Assembly: GCA_030824965.1 (NCBI GenBank)
Contig: JAPJQV010000004.1
Location: forward strand, 1 to 64,000
DNA from: Micavibrio sp.
Lineage (GTDB): Bacteria > Pseudomonadota > Alphaproteobacteria > Micavibrionales > Micavibrionaceae
Direction: 5' to 3'
Length of the DNA: 64,000 bases
Position 1 is the first letter of the stretch. Every line of letters starts with the position of its first letter. This document shows positions 43,608 to 51,584 of the stretch, piece after piece. The position numbers and the translations under genes are program-made. Below the pieces are notes generated by a model, which searched no databases, was not told where the DNA came from, and saw nothing but the letters and a program-made list of their open reading frames with translations.

Positions 43608-44543
43608 TTATTCCTTAAATCTGTATTCCGCTTCAGCCCCGAGCCAGTTCTCGAATGCACCGCCTGTCAGCCATTCTTTCGCCGCCGCATCGTCTTTTAA
43701 ATAGGCATCCCAAAACGCAAGGGAAGACATCCGGATAATTTTCTCGTGAATATCGCGCTTGGGATTATCTGCTAATTGTCCGCGACTGCCGTTATACACC
43801 ATGTGATCGCCATCTTCGAGAATAAGCAAATGCTGCTCCGGCCCTTTTGAATGATCGAAAACCTCGATGCGGGTTTTATACGTCATCTCGATATTGACAG
43901 GCGATGAGTCTTCAGTGCCCGTCATATAAAGCATCGGGATGCGTATGCCGCCATAAAAATCGCTTACGTCATGTCCGGCCTTGTACATCACAGGTACAGG
44001 CGAATAAGCAATCGCAGCTTTGAACCGCTCTTCGAACAGATCGTATAATCTTCGCCCAAGCCCCCTGCGCTGGCCGGCCATAGCTTGCGTCGTCATCGCG
44101 CCGAAGGAATGCCCCGACATACCAAGGCGCGACAGATCGGCCTGGGGTAAATTCATTTTTTCCAGCTGATTAATAGCAAACGGGACGTCCAGTAATCTTT
44201 GCAAAGTGGCTTTGCGTGGAACATGCGTGTTGCGAATGACGTCCCATGGATGGCCGGGCTTGCCTTCCCAAAGACCGGAATCGCTTCCTTTATGCTGGAT
44301 GTGAACAATAATGAAACCGTATGAAGCAACAAAGCGGGAAATGAACCCTGCCCCGTCCCGGCTGCCGCCAAGACCGTGGCTCCAGACAATTACCGGGACT
44401 TTGCCTTCAATACCTTGCGGGATATAAATTTTATACGGAACGGCTCGATTGTCCCTTTTTTCGTCATTCCAAACGCCGCGTTCGATTAAAACCGCGTTTT
44501 TTTCCGATTCAATAATGTCTGATGCCCAATAAATCATGGCCAA
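43608..44543 (-). CDS. Alpha/beta hydrolase (PAF acetylhydrolase/dienelactone-like)
   Basis: A 311-residue alpha/beta hydrolase. The oxyanion motif WSHGLGG, nucleophile motif GMSGHSFGAM, the acidic residue in MTGTEDSSPV and the His in EDGDHMVY complete the triad. No signal peptide. The ABC ATPase gene follows after 4 bp, so they may be one operon. The substrate is unknown. Confidence 0.85.
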   Translation of the reverse strand: MAMIYWASDIIESEKNAVLIERGVWNDEKRDNRAVPYKIYIPQGIEGKVPVIVWSHGLGGSRDGAGFISRFVASYGFIIVHIQHKGSDSGLWEGKPGHPWDVIRNTHVPRKATLQRLLDVPFAINQLEKMNLPQADLSRLGMSGHSFGAMTTQAMAGQRRGLGRRLYDLFEERFKAAIAYSPVPVMYKAGHDVSDFYGGIRIPMLYMTGTEDSSPVNIEMTYKTRIEVFDHSKGPEQHLLILEDGDHMVYNGSRGQLADNPKRDIHEKIIRMSSLAFWDAYLKDDAAAKEWLTGGAFENWLGAEAEYRFKE

Positions 44544-44642
44544 GGCTTTAAATGGTTAATGAAGAAATTCAATGATTTTATTGGTTTTTAGATGAATTAA
44601 CCAGATATGCAATTTATGCGGAACAGATATTATTTATTAAAG

Positions 44643-44671
44643 TTGACAAATTCCCAAGATAAACTTATATA
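44643..44671 (+). promoter_or_regulatory. Strong consensus promoter of a small RNA
   Basis: TTGACA (44643-44648), a 17-nt spacer and TATATA (44666-44671). The upstream side is AT-rich. No coding frame lies downstream before the terminator, so the transcript is likely non-coding. Confidence 0.8.
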
Positions 44672-44677
44672 AAACTC

Positions 44678-44826
44678 AACTCCGGGCAAATAATCGGGAA
44701 TAGAGTAGAGTGTGAGATCGATTAGGATTTCAAGAATTCACTGCGTAACTGAGTAAACAAGATTTAAAGCTTTCTCCCCCCAGAAAGACAGCAGGCTTAG
44801 ATTTCGATCTAGGCCTGTTTCTTTTG
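44678..44826 (+). ncRNA. Candidate small RNA with C-rich loop and UUCG terminator
   Basis: About 150 nt between a near-consensus promoter and an intrinsic terminator: a perfect 11-bp stem CAGGCTTAGAT-ttcg-ATCTAGGCCTG (one G-U pair) with a T-rich tail. Just before it, CTTTC-TCCCCCCA-GAAAG forms a hairpin exposing six Cs. Exposed C-rich loops bind Shine-Dalgarno regions in several alphaproteobacterial sRNAs. No ORF with a ribosome site is inside. It is not a 6S RNA, as its ends do not pair. Confidence 0.7.
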
Positions 44827-44872
44827 GTACTGAGCAAATAGTAAAGAGATTTACACTCCTTACATTTCACCC

Positions 44873-45427
44873 TTACTTTTTCCTAAACTGGTCCAGCGAT
44901 ACCACTTCACCCGACTTTGCTTCGGATTTAGAGGCTTTCTTGGATTTGCCTTTAGGTGCCGGACCTTCATCATCCGGCTCATCTTCACCGTCTTCGTCGG
45001 ACATCATTTCACCGAGCGGCTGGAATTGCAGCGCGAAGTTAACGGATGGATCGGCGAAAATCGTCACGGCGGGCAAAGGAATGACCAATTGCTCCGGAAT
45101 ATTGTTGAACGACAATGTAACCGCGATACGCTCCGCATTCACCGATAAATCCGTGAATTGGTATTGTAGTACGATCGTCATTTCACCCGGATAGCGTTCA
45201 CGCAGATAATCAGGAATCTTGACACCCGGATAATCGGTCAGGAACGTAATGTAGAAATGGTGATCGCCTGGAAGGCCGGATTCCTGCACTTCTGTAATGG
45301 CCTGACGCACGACGCCGCGCAGGGCGGATTCGACCATCTTGTCATAGCGCAATGTTTTATCTTCAACTTTCATAAGGATATCAGTGGCAGATGCCGCAAG
45401 GCTTATCAAGGGGTTATATTCTTTCAT
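44873..45427 (-). CDS. sspB: SspB-type ClpXP adaptor protein
   Basis: Delivers ssrA-tagged proteins to ClpXP. The 184-residue form is the alphaproteobacterial version: core ALRGVVRQAITEVQESGLPGDHHFYITFLTDYPGV..., beta-rich middle, an acidic/low-complexity linker (DEDGEDEPDDEG) and a C-terminal VSLDQFRKK that docks on ClpX. Located 2 kb from ssrA, a fitting functional partner. Confidence 0.93.
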   Translation of the reverse strand: MKEYNPLISLAASATDILMKVEDKTLRYDKMVESALRGVVRQAITEVQESGLPGDHHFYITFLTDYPGVKIPDYLRERYPGEMTIVLQYQFTDLSVNAERIAVTLSFNNIPEQLVIPLPAVTIFADPSVNFALQFQPLGEMMSDEDGEDEPDDEGPAPKGKSKKASKSEAKSGEVVSLDQFRKK

Positions 45428-45501
45428 TCCCTTTTACACGCCGGCTTTGAGAAATCCAGCCATAATCGGGATGATACAAATCTTTTAAGGAACTTTTTTA
45501 T

Positions 45502-47358
45502 TTATTTCTCACGCTCATCCAGCTTCGCCTCCATGGCTTTGGCCCGGATAAAAAAATCCATATATCGAATGGCGTCTTCTGGCGCATATTTAACATCAAT
45601 ACCGTCATTCATAAGCTTTACGGCTTCTTTCAGCTTTCCCTGTTGCTCCAGATATTCTGCCAGAGCGAGACGTGCCGCCATCTGCGCGGGATTGAGGAGA
45701 ACCGATTTTTCCAGCATTTCCTTTTGCGCCACATCGTTTCCTTTCGCTTTTGCAAGTTGCGAACGCAGCATGTAAATATCCGCGTCTCTCGGGTTTGCTT
45801 CTTCCGCACGCTTTAAAAGCGAATCCGCCTGCTTTACAAAATCCTCTTTATCCGTCGCAGATATGGGGATTTCTTTTTGGCTGAGTATGCCAAGAGGGAT
45901 ACCCGCAGCCTGGATAAAAACATCGGCGTTTTTACCCAGTGACAATGCATTTGCCCTGTCAAGTTTTTCGGCAAAAGATTGCAGATCTCCGCTTTCCAGA
46001 TTTTCACGCGCTGAGACTACAAGCTTTTGGGAATAAAGCGGCAACGCAATCATGAAAACCATTAAGATTGCTACGCTCATGAACAAGGCTTTTAGAGCAA
46101 AATCGTTCAGGAAAACCGGTGCTGAAACAATCTGTGGTTTTTCTTCCAGTATCTTGCCGCTGGCCTGATGCCAGAGCGCGAAACAAAATCCTGCCAGCAA
46201 TAACCCCGGCAATACATAAAAATTGAAGCTTATATGAGCATGTAGAACGAATGCTATAAGTGCGCATAAGGGGATAAGTATTTCAAGCCGCCTGTCATCG
46301 CCTTGCGCTGAATTTTTAAATGCTTTCAAGGTTCTCGCGAGCGCCAGAACGCAAGTCGTATAGAAAAGAACGGGAGACAAAACGCCCATTTCCACGGCAA
46401 ATTGCAACGGATCGTTATGGACCATTAACCCTGCCGTCATATCGCCTATCTGGCGGACTTCTGGATAGTAATATTGGAAATTACCCGGGCCGATGCCAAA
46501 CCATGGATGCGCTTTGAGGATCTGCCATGAAGATTGCCAGATCAAACCACGCTCATTGAAAACGTCTTTAAAATCTAAATTGAACGTATAAAGAAGAACC
46601 TTCCATGGACCGGAATAAGAAAGCGGGGCATAAATTAGACCGACCGCTATAAAGGCCAGAATTGTCACTATTCCTATCAGCCATATTCTTTTCCAGCCGA
46701 TATGCCTCACACCCGCCAGGGCCACAAAAATAATCCCGGCAATCGCCAACGCTAGGAACGCCCCCCTGCTTCCCGTTGTAAATAACCCGCAAATTAAAAG
46801 GAAAAATGAAACCAGGCCGAATCTCGTTTTATTTTTTAGAACTTGTCCGGCGGACAGAAAAATACCGATCGAAAAAACGGCTGCCAATCCGTTCGGATCG
46901 ACCAGCGGTTCATGAACACGGCCATCATGTAAAAATTTCGGCAGGAAAAAATATTGACAAAGCGCATAAAGCGAAAGAAGGCTGAGCAGGAATACGATAC
47001 CGGAATATGCCAGTTCCAGCCTTTTATCAGAGCCGTGGCCGACCAGGAAAAACACGACACTCAATGGAAGGATTGAAAGAAAGAAAAAATAGATCCAGCT
47101 TGTAAAAACTATATCCGACGCGGCAAGGCTAACACCCGCGACCAGCCAGAACAATCCTCCAGCGATCAAAACAGGCGATATTGGGAATCTCCATTCTCTT
47201 CGCTCTATCCCGCTTGCATCATTGACTGCCATCGCTGAAAATAAAAAAACTAACGTACCGATAAAGAATTCGCTCTGGAATTCCTGTACCCAGGTAAAGC
47301 TGCAAATTAAGCCGAGAAGCCAAAGGCCTGTAGAAACAAGCGGGAAGGATAATTTCAT
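45502..47358 (-). CDS. O-antigen ligase/polymerase family protein with C-terminal TPR
   Basis: A 618-residue polytopic membrane protein with the Wzy_C (O-antigen ligase) signature: a conserved block in the periplasmic loop, GLIWQSSWQILKAHPWFGIGPGNFQYYYPEV, followed by VHNDPLQFAVEMG. After the membrane part, a cytoplasmic or periplasmic TPR-like region (residues about 440-610, AEYLEQQGKLKEAVKLMNDGI) is added. It may join polysaccharide to a carrier. Not in the 3-10 kb cluster. Confidence 0.85.
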   Translation of the reverse strand: MKLSFPLVSTGLWLLGLICSFTWVQEFQSEFFIGTLVFLFSAMAVNDASGIERREWRFPISPVLIAGGLFWLVAGVSLAASDIVFTSWIYFFFLSILPLSVVFFLVGHGSDKRLELAYSGIVFLLSLLSLYALCQYFFLPKFLHDGRVHEPLVDPNGLAAVFSIGIFLSAGQVLKNKTRFGLVSFFLLICGLFTTGSRGAFLALAIAGIIFVALAGVRHIGWKRIWLIGIVTILAFIAVGLIYAPLSYSGPWKVLLYTFNLDFKDVFNERGLIWQSSWQILKAHPWFGIGPGNFQYYYPEVRQIGDMTAGLMVHNDPLQFAVEMGVLSPVLFYTTCVLALARTLKAFKNSAQGDDRRLEILIPLCALIAFVLHAHISFNFYVLPGLLLAGFCFALWHQASGKILEEKPQIVSAPVFLNDFALKALFMSVAILMVFMIALPLYSQKLVVSARENLESGDLQSFAEKLDRANALSLGKNADVFIQAAGIPLGILSQKEIPISATDKEDFVKQADSLLKRAEEANPRDADIYMLRSQLAKAKGNDVAQKEMLEKSVLLNPAQMAARLALAEYLEQQGKLKEAVKLMNDGIDVKYAPEDAIRYMDFFIRAKAMEAKLDEREK

Positions 47359-47385
47359 GAAAGGGATTAGAGCCTAAAAACAGGC

Positions 47386-47422
47386 AAAAGAAAATGGGGC
47401 AGTTCTGTTGATAGGTCGCCCC
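47386..47422 (-). terminator. Terminator at the ssrA 3' end
   Basis: GGGGC ... GCCCC stem on the minus strand (complement of 47418-47422 and 47396-47400), followed by a T-rich stretch (complement of 47386-47395). It has a long loop, so it may also act as part of the final tmRNA fold. Confidence 0.55.
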
Positions 47423-47735
47423 GCACCTCACGTTAAGCCGTAGCTATTCCGGATTTGTAGCTCACCAGCGCAATTAAGCGGCGGCTTTAACAGCAACTGC
47501 GAAGTTGTCGTTTGCTACTACTGTGTTATCGTTTGCATTTACATGCGTGGACGGATAACGACCGTGCCTCATACGGATACAGACTAAACCTTTATTACGC
47601 GTGTCGATCCTGTTTCGGCCCCATCAGCAAAAGAGTTTTAAAGCTCTGCTGGTGGTGGAGCCGCCGGGTACTGCCCCCGGGTCCACTACGTCTATTCTGA
47701 GAAGCGTTTAGCATCTTAGTCAGGCGAACCTGACC
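47396..47735 (-). ncRNA. ssrA: Transfer-messenger RNA, circularly permuted two-piece form
   Basis: In transcript order, the acceptor piece (47735 to 47650, ending CTCCACCACCA) comes first. A short spacer follows, then the coding piece starting GGGGCCGAAACAGGATCGACACG at 47622. The tag frame (47515 to 47474) reads ANDNFAVAVKAAA then TAA, giving an AANDNFAVAVKAAA tag once the charged alanine is added. This is the split, permuted arrangement typical of Alphaproteobacteria. The ends are estimates. Confidence 0.93.
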
Positions 47736-47740
47736 GTTTT

Positions 47741-47769
47741 AATATAAGGCTAAATCATCAAGAAATCAA
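47741..47769 (-). promoter_or_regulatory. ssrA promoter
   Basis: On the minus strand TTGATT (complement of 47764-47769), a 17-nt spacer and TATATT (complement of 47741-47746). The -35 abuts the stop codon of the HAD gene. Confidence 0.72.
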
Positions 47770-48258
47770 TCACGGCGCAGGTGCAGCCAATGCCATTCTC
47801 ATACGTAGATAGTCACCTGACGGAGCTTCCCGCAGGAAGAAGTCTTCAGGGTTGACATGGCTGCCAATCTGTTCACTTCGCAAATATTCAAGCGGGCTTT
47901 TATCCTCGAAAACAAAATCGGCTTTTTTAATACCGAGCTGATCCAGCGTTCTTGACAGGTTTTTCTTGAGAACCACCGCCAGATCTTCGCCATCGGCTTT
48001 GATATTAAAATAATTCTCAGGCATGCCCGCATTTTTGAGCATTAAAGTCGTCACACTTCGGAGATCATATCTCGTAGAGGTAATGATCACCGTATGTCCA
48101 GCCTCTTTGGCCTTTATCAGAGTGTTAAACAATTCTTTGTTGGGAGGACTTACCAATGTGCCGTGGCAATCACTGATAAAAACAAGTTTCTGAGCTCCAA
48201 TGGCGGTTGGCGGATCGGAAGCTCTAGGGCTGGCGGTGCCGTCAAATACGTCTTTCAT
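47770..48258 (-). CDS. HAD-superfamily protein with variant motif I
   Basis: A 162-residue HAD-like protein. Motif I reads FISDCHGTL, where the second Asp of the usual D-x-D is His, so normal phosphatase acid/base function may be lost. Motif II is in VIITSTR and motif III/IV in KADFVFEDKSPLEYL. It has a short low-complexity N-terminus. Upstream of ssrA on the same strand. Could bind a phosphorylated ligand without cleaving it. Confidence 0.7.
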   Translation of the reverse strand: MKDVFDGTASPRASDPPTAIGAQKLVFISDCHGTLVSPPNKELFNTLIKAKEAGHTVIITSTRYDLRSVTTLMLKNAGMPENYFNIKADGEDLAVVLKKNLSRTLDQLGIKKADFVFEDKSPLEYLRSEQIGSHVNPEDFFLREAPSGDYLRMRMALAAPAP

Positions 48259-48300
48259 GGTTCTCTAATATAGAACTATATTGGTTATGTCAATATTTTA

Positions 48301-48329
48301 TTGATATTTTATGAATTTAATCCTATTAT
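48301..48329 (+). promoter_or_regulatory. Promoter of the 48.3 kb leader
   Basis: TTGATA (48301-48306), 17-nt spacer, TATTAT (48324-48329), in an AT-rich setting. Start near 48336. Confidence 0.65.
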
Positions 48330-48335
48330 AAATAT

Positions 48336-48619
48336 GTTAGGCTTAACCCCGAGAGGCCATGCCGTCTTTCGGCCATCCCCAAATGATAAGGACTAGGCAG
48401 CGACCTTGTCCCATCGGTTTGAAATGACGAACGAAAAAACAAAGGTCAATTTTCTAACCACTAATAAATTTTTCAAAAAATGGCGTATCGAACTAGGAGC
48501 CTATGCTAGGTCATTGAAAATAAACATAAATTAGAATGATCTAATGATTTTATAAATATCTCTGAACAATTGGCTCCCAAACCTTGCATTCGCCCCTCAT
48601 GCCATGAAAGAATTAACCC
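48336..48619 (+). other. Transcribed leader with possible stems and small frames
   Basis: The region from the promoter to thyA (about 285 nt). It has a GC-richer hairpin-prone part (GGCCATGCCG...CGGCC, 48354-48374) and then two short overlapping frames: a 14-codon frame at 48383 (starts MIRTRQRP) whose stop overlaps the ATG of a 36-codon frame at 48424 (MTNEKTKVNF..., to 48534). Neither has a strong ribosome site. I could not match this to a known RNA. It may be an untranslated regulatory leader for thyA, or contain a small protein gene. Confidence 0.4.
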
Positions 48620-49414
48620 ATGAAGCAATATCACGACCTGATGCGCCATGTTTTAGAGAACGGCACCAAAAAAGAAGACAGAACCGGAACCGGCACATTG
48701 AGCGTATTTGGCCACCAGATGCGTTTTAACCTCGCTGAAGGCTTCCCGCTTTTGACAACCAAAAAAGTTCACACGAAATCCATCATCCATGAGCTTTTAT
48801 GGTTTCTCTCCGGTGATACGAATATCAAATACCTGACCGATAATGGCGTTTCGATATGGAATGAATGGGCCGACGCGGACGGCAATCTCGGACCCGTCTA
48901 CGGCTCCCAATGGCGCAGCTGGCCAACGCCGGACGGCTCTCATATCGACCAGATCTCAAATATCGTTCACCAGATCAAAACCAACCCTGACTCTCGCCGT
49001 CTGATCGTTTCCGCCTGGAACGTTTCGGAGATCGGCAAAATGGCCCTACCGCCCTGCCATTGCTTCTTCCAGTTCTATGTCGCGGACGGCAAACTTTCCT
49101 GCCAGCTTTACCAGCGTAGTGCCGATATTTTCCTCGGCGTGCCGTTCAATATCGCCTCTTATGCTTTACTGACCCTGATGATGGCACAAGTCTGCTCGTT
49201 GCAACCGGGTGATTTCATCCATACGCTCGGCGACGCTCATTTATATTCAAACCATATAGAGCAAGCCAATCTCCAGCTTTCCCGCGATTTCCGCAAATTG
49301 CCGGACATGCATTTAAATCCGCACGTCACTAATATCCTCGATTTCAAGTTCGAGGATTTTGAGTTAATCGGCTACGATCCGCACCCGCATATCAAAGCGG
49401 CGGTGGCAGTTTAA
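48620..49414 (+). CDS. thyA: Thymidylate synthase
   Basis: Methylates dUMP to dTMP using methylene-tetrahydrofolate. 264 residues, the E. coli size. The GTLSVFGHQMRFNL and LLWFLSGDTNIKYL segments, the catalytic Cys in LPPCHCFFQFYV, and the DIFLGVPFNIASY nucleotide motif are intact. Followed by folA with 1-bp overlap, so dihydrofolate produced here is recycled by the neighbour. Confidence 0.98.
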   Translation: MKQYHDLMRHVLENGTKKEDRTGTGTLSVFGHQMRFNLAEGFPLLTTKKVHTKSIIHELLWFLSGDTNIKYLTDNGVSIWNEWADADGNLGPVYGSQWRSWPTPDGSHIDQISNIVHQIKTNPDSRRLIVSAWNVSEIGKMALPPCHCFFQFYVADGKLSCQLYQRSADIFLGVPFNIASYALLTLMMAQVCSLQPGDFIHTLGDAHLYSNHIEQANLQLSRDFRKLPDMHLNPHVTNILDFKFEDFELIGYDPHPHIKAAVAV

Positions 49415-49911
49415 TGGCAATATCCCTATTCGTGGCGATGGCACAGAATCGTGTGATCGGCGTTAAGAACGATCTGCCATGGTATATTCCGGCGGACTTG
49501 AAGCGCTTCAAAGCTTTGACCGTGGGTAAGCCCGTGATCATGGGCCGAAAGACATTCGACTCTATCTATGATCGCATCAAGAAACCATTGCCCGACCGCC
49601 CAAATATCGTCGTCAGCAAATCCGGCTTTGCCCATGAAGGCGTCGATACCTATCCCGATTTGCAAACTGCGGTGAATGAAAGCAAAACCAAATACCCGGA
49701 CACCGAAATCATGGTGATCGGCGGCGCAAGCATATATGAACAGATCCTGCCTTTCGCCGATAAGATATATCTGACATTGATTGAAAAGGATTATGACGGA
49801 GACGCCTGGTTCCCTGAACTGTCTATGGAAGAATGGAAAACAATTTATGAAGAAAAACAGGAAGGCGATCCGTCTTACGTCTTCCTGACGCTGGAAAGAA
49901 TTTGTTGTTAG
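49414..49911 (+). CDS. folA: Dihydrofolate reductase
   Basis: Reduces dihydrofolate to tetrahydrofolate with NADPH. 165 residues: IGVKNDLPWYIPADLKRFKALT (substrate loop with Trp), GKPVIMGRKTFDS and the VIGGASIYEQILP motif. Start overlaps the thyA stop (TAATG). Completes the thymidylate cycle with thyA. Confidence 0.97.
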   Translation: MAISLFVAMAQNRVIGVKNDLPWYIPADLKRFKALTVGKPVIMGRKTFDSIYDRIKKPLPDRPNIVVSKSGFAHEGVDTYPDLQTAVNESKTKYPDTEIMVIGGASIYEQILPFADKIYLTLIEKDYDGDAWFPELSMEEWKTIYEEKQEGDPSYVFLTLERICC

Positions 49912-50429
49912 ACAGTTTTGAAAGCTGGCTGGCTGAGCGTTTCGACCCTCTCGATGAACTGCGATATTTTTAGCCTATCCAGCTCAGAAACATGTTCGCC
50001 TGTTTGCTCCATGGCGCGCTTGAACGAATGCACCAGTTCCCGCACACGCCCACGCATGCCGTATTGATGGCTATCGCATAAAGCTTCAAAGGATATCTTG
50101 GAATCCGTTTTATTCAGGCGTCTTTTTTCCTGTAGAACTTCAGGCTCGTCGCCGTCAAACGCCATACGTTTCTCGTTCAGTCGCAGCATAAGACTCGCGT
50201 GCTTTGAAGAAACATCCTCCATGGCTTCGTAAAGATCCGGATTTTGCTGACGCATGGCTTGAGCGTATATATAGGCAAATCCTTTTTGGGACTTAACCAT
50301 TTCGTCGGTTGGATCGACACAAGTCATAACGGCGGTAAAAATGCTCTTCCAGTCTTCCAGACTTGGCTTATCGCCTAATTTCAATCTCGCGGATTTTTCC
50401 GCAGCCCTGTTCTTCATTTTTAAACTCAT
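49908..50429 (-). CDS. Hypothetical 173-aa helical protein
   Basis: Charged, probably all-helical soluble protein with no recognised family; a KSQKGFAYIYAQAMRQQNP stretch and a C-terminal QFIERVETLSQPAFKTV tail are the clearest parts. Convergent with folA (4-bp overlap). It may be a scaffold or regulator, but that is guesswork. Confidence 0.65.
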   Translation of the reverse strand: MSLKMKNRAAEKSARLKLGDKPSLEDWKSIFTAVMTCVDPTDEMVKSQKGFAYIYAQAMRQQNPDLYEAMEDVSSKHASLMLRLNEKRMAFDGDEPEVLQEKRRLNKTDSKISFEALCDSHQYGMRGRVRELVHSFKRAMEQTGEHVSELDRLKISQFIERVETLSQPAFKTV

Positions 50430-50495
50430 ACTCAGTCTCTCTTTTTTTTAAGAAGACTAACCTAGGGCAAAAGAATTATGCAATCAAATTCGATG

Positions 50496-51503
50496 TTAGA
50501 GCAATTCTGCTATAGAAAGATAAATTCCGGACACTTCGCCTTTCGAAGCTGCTACTGGCATTCCTTCATCCGATAAACGGCGAATTTCTCCATTTAAAGG
50601 AATACCTCCCAAGAACTTAAGATCTTGCTTTCTGGCTTCCGCTTGGGCACCGCCATGCCCGAAAACATGATCTTCGTAACCACAATTTGCGCAAATATGA
50701 TAAGACATGTTTTCAATTAAACCTAAGATTGGCACATCGAGCTTGCGAAACATCTCGATCGCTTTCCTTGCATCGATCAGCGCCAGATCCTGTGGCGTGG
50801 AAACGATGACAGCGCCCGTAACCGGCACTTTCTGTGCCAGCGTCAACTGTGCATCGCCCGTGCCCGGCGGAAGATCGATAACCAGCACATCAAGCTCGCC
50901 CCAGTCAACATCACGCAAAAGCTGCGTTACCGCCGTCTGGATCATCGGCCCACGCCAGATCATTGGCGTATCTTCGGCGACAAGGAAACCCATCGACATA
51001 AATCTGATGCCGTGTTTTTCAAACGGTACGATCCGCTTGTCGTTCATCTCCGGCTTGCCTGATACGCCCATCAGTCTTGGCACGCTGGGACCGTAAATAT
51101 CAGCGTCCATCAATCCGATTTTTAGACCTTGCTGACCTAATGCTACCGCAAGATTAGCTGCCACTGTCGATTTGCCGACACCGCCTTTGCCCGATGCCAC
51201 GGCAATGATCTTTTTGATATGCGGCAGATCGAGTTTTTTGCCCTTGGCAGACGTGTCTGCAGGCGCTGCGCGTTCAGCCGTCAGTATTACTATTGCTTTA
51301 TTGACATTTTTGATTGCGGAAATCTTCGTCTCTACAATTTGACGTAAAGACTCCATTTTGCCGGGATCGGACATATCTGTCTTTAAGGATACGATTACGG
51401 CGCCCGCATCTGTAATTTCGACACCGTCGATATAATCTCCTGCACCGCATTCGCGCAGAGCGGTATTGATTTTATCGCGATCAAGAGATTTTTTGAAAAA
51501 CAT
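50496..51503 (-). CDS. apbC: Mrp/NBP35-family iron-sulfur carrier ATPase
   Basis: Cytosolic P-loop ATPase that carries or inserts Fe-S clusters. 335 residues: N-terminal MIP18-like domain (about 1-90), Walker A KGGVGKSTVAANLAVALGQ, Walker B VIDLPPGTGDAQLTL and the C-x-x-C (CANCGYEDHVFG) for cluster binding. AGGACGGG ribosome site. Divergent from hflK. Confidence 0.94.
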   Translation of the reverse strand: MFFKKSLDRDKINTALRECGAGDYIDGVEITDAGAVIVSLKTDMSDPGKMESLRQIVETKISAIKNVNKAIVILTAERAAPADTSAKGKKLDLPHIKKIIAVASGKGGVGKSTVAANLAVALGQQGLKIGLMDADIYGPSVPRLMGVSGKPEMNDKRIVPFEKHGIRFMSMGFLVAEDTPMIWRGPMIQTAVTQLLRDVDWGELDVLVIDLPPGTGDAQLTLAQKVPVTGAVIVSTPQDLALIDARKAIEMFRKLDVPILGLIENMSYHICANCGYEDHVFGHGGAQAEARKQDLKFLGGIPLNGEIRRLSDEGMPVAASKGEVSGIYLSIAELL

Positions 51504-51584
51504 ACCCGTCCTAATACTCTGTTTCGGTTGCGTTTAGGTAGAAAAAATATATGTTGAAGACATCATTTCAGGAGTATCGATATT

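Noticed and set aside
44678..44826. 6S RNA
   Set aside because: The 5' and 3' ends do not pair into a long closing stem, and the 3' end is a terminator hairpin.
44543..44872. CRISPR array or phage attachment region
   Set aside because: No regularly spaced repeats; the content is explained by a promoter, hairpins and a terminator.
47512..47700. Plus-strand 62-codon frame
   Set aside because: Lies over the tmRNA gene on the other strand.
48336..48423. SRP (4.5S) RNA or RNase P RNA
   Set aside because: The conserved SRP GGAA apical loop and RNase P core motifs are absent.
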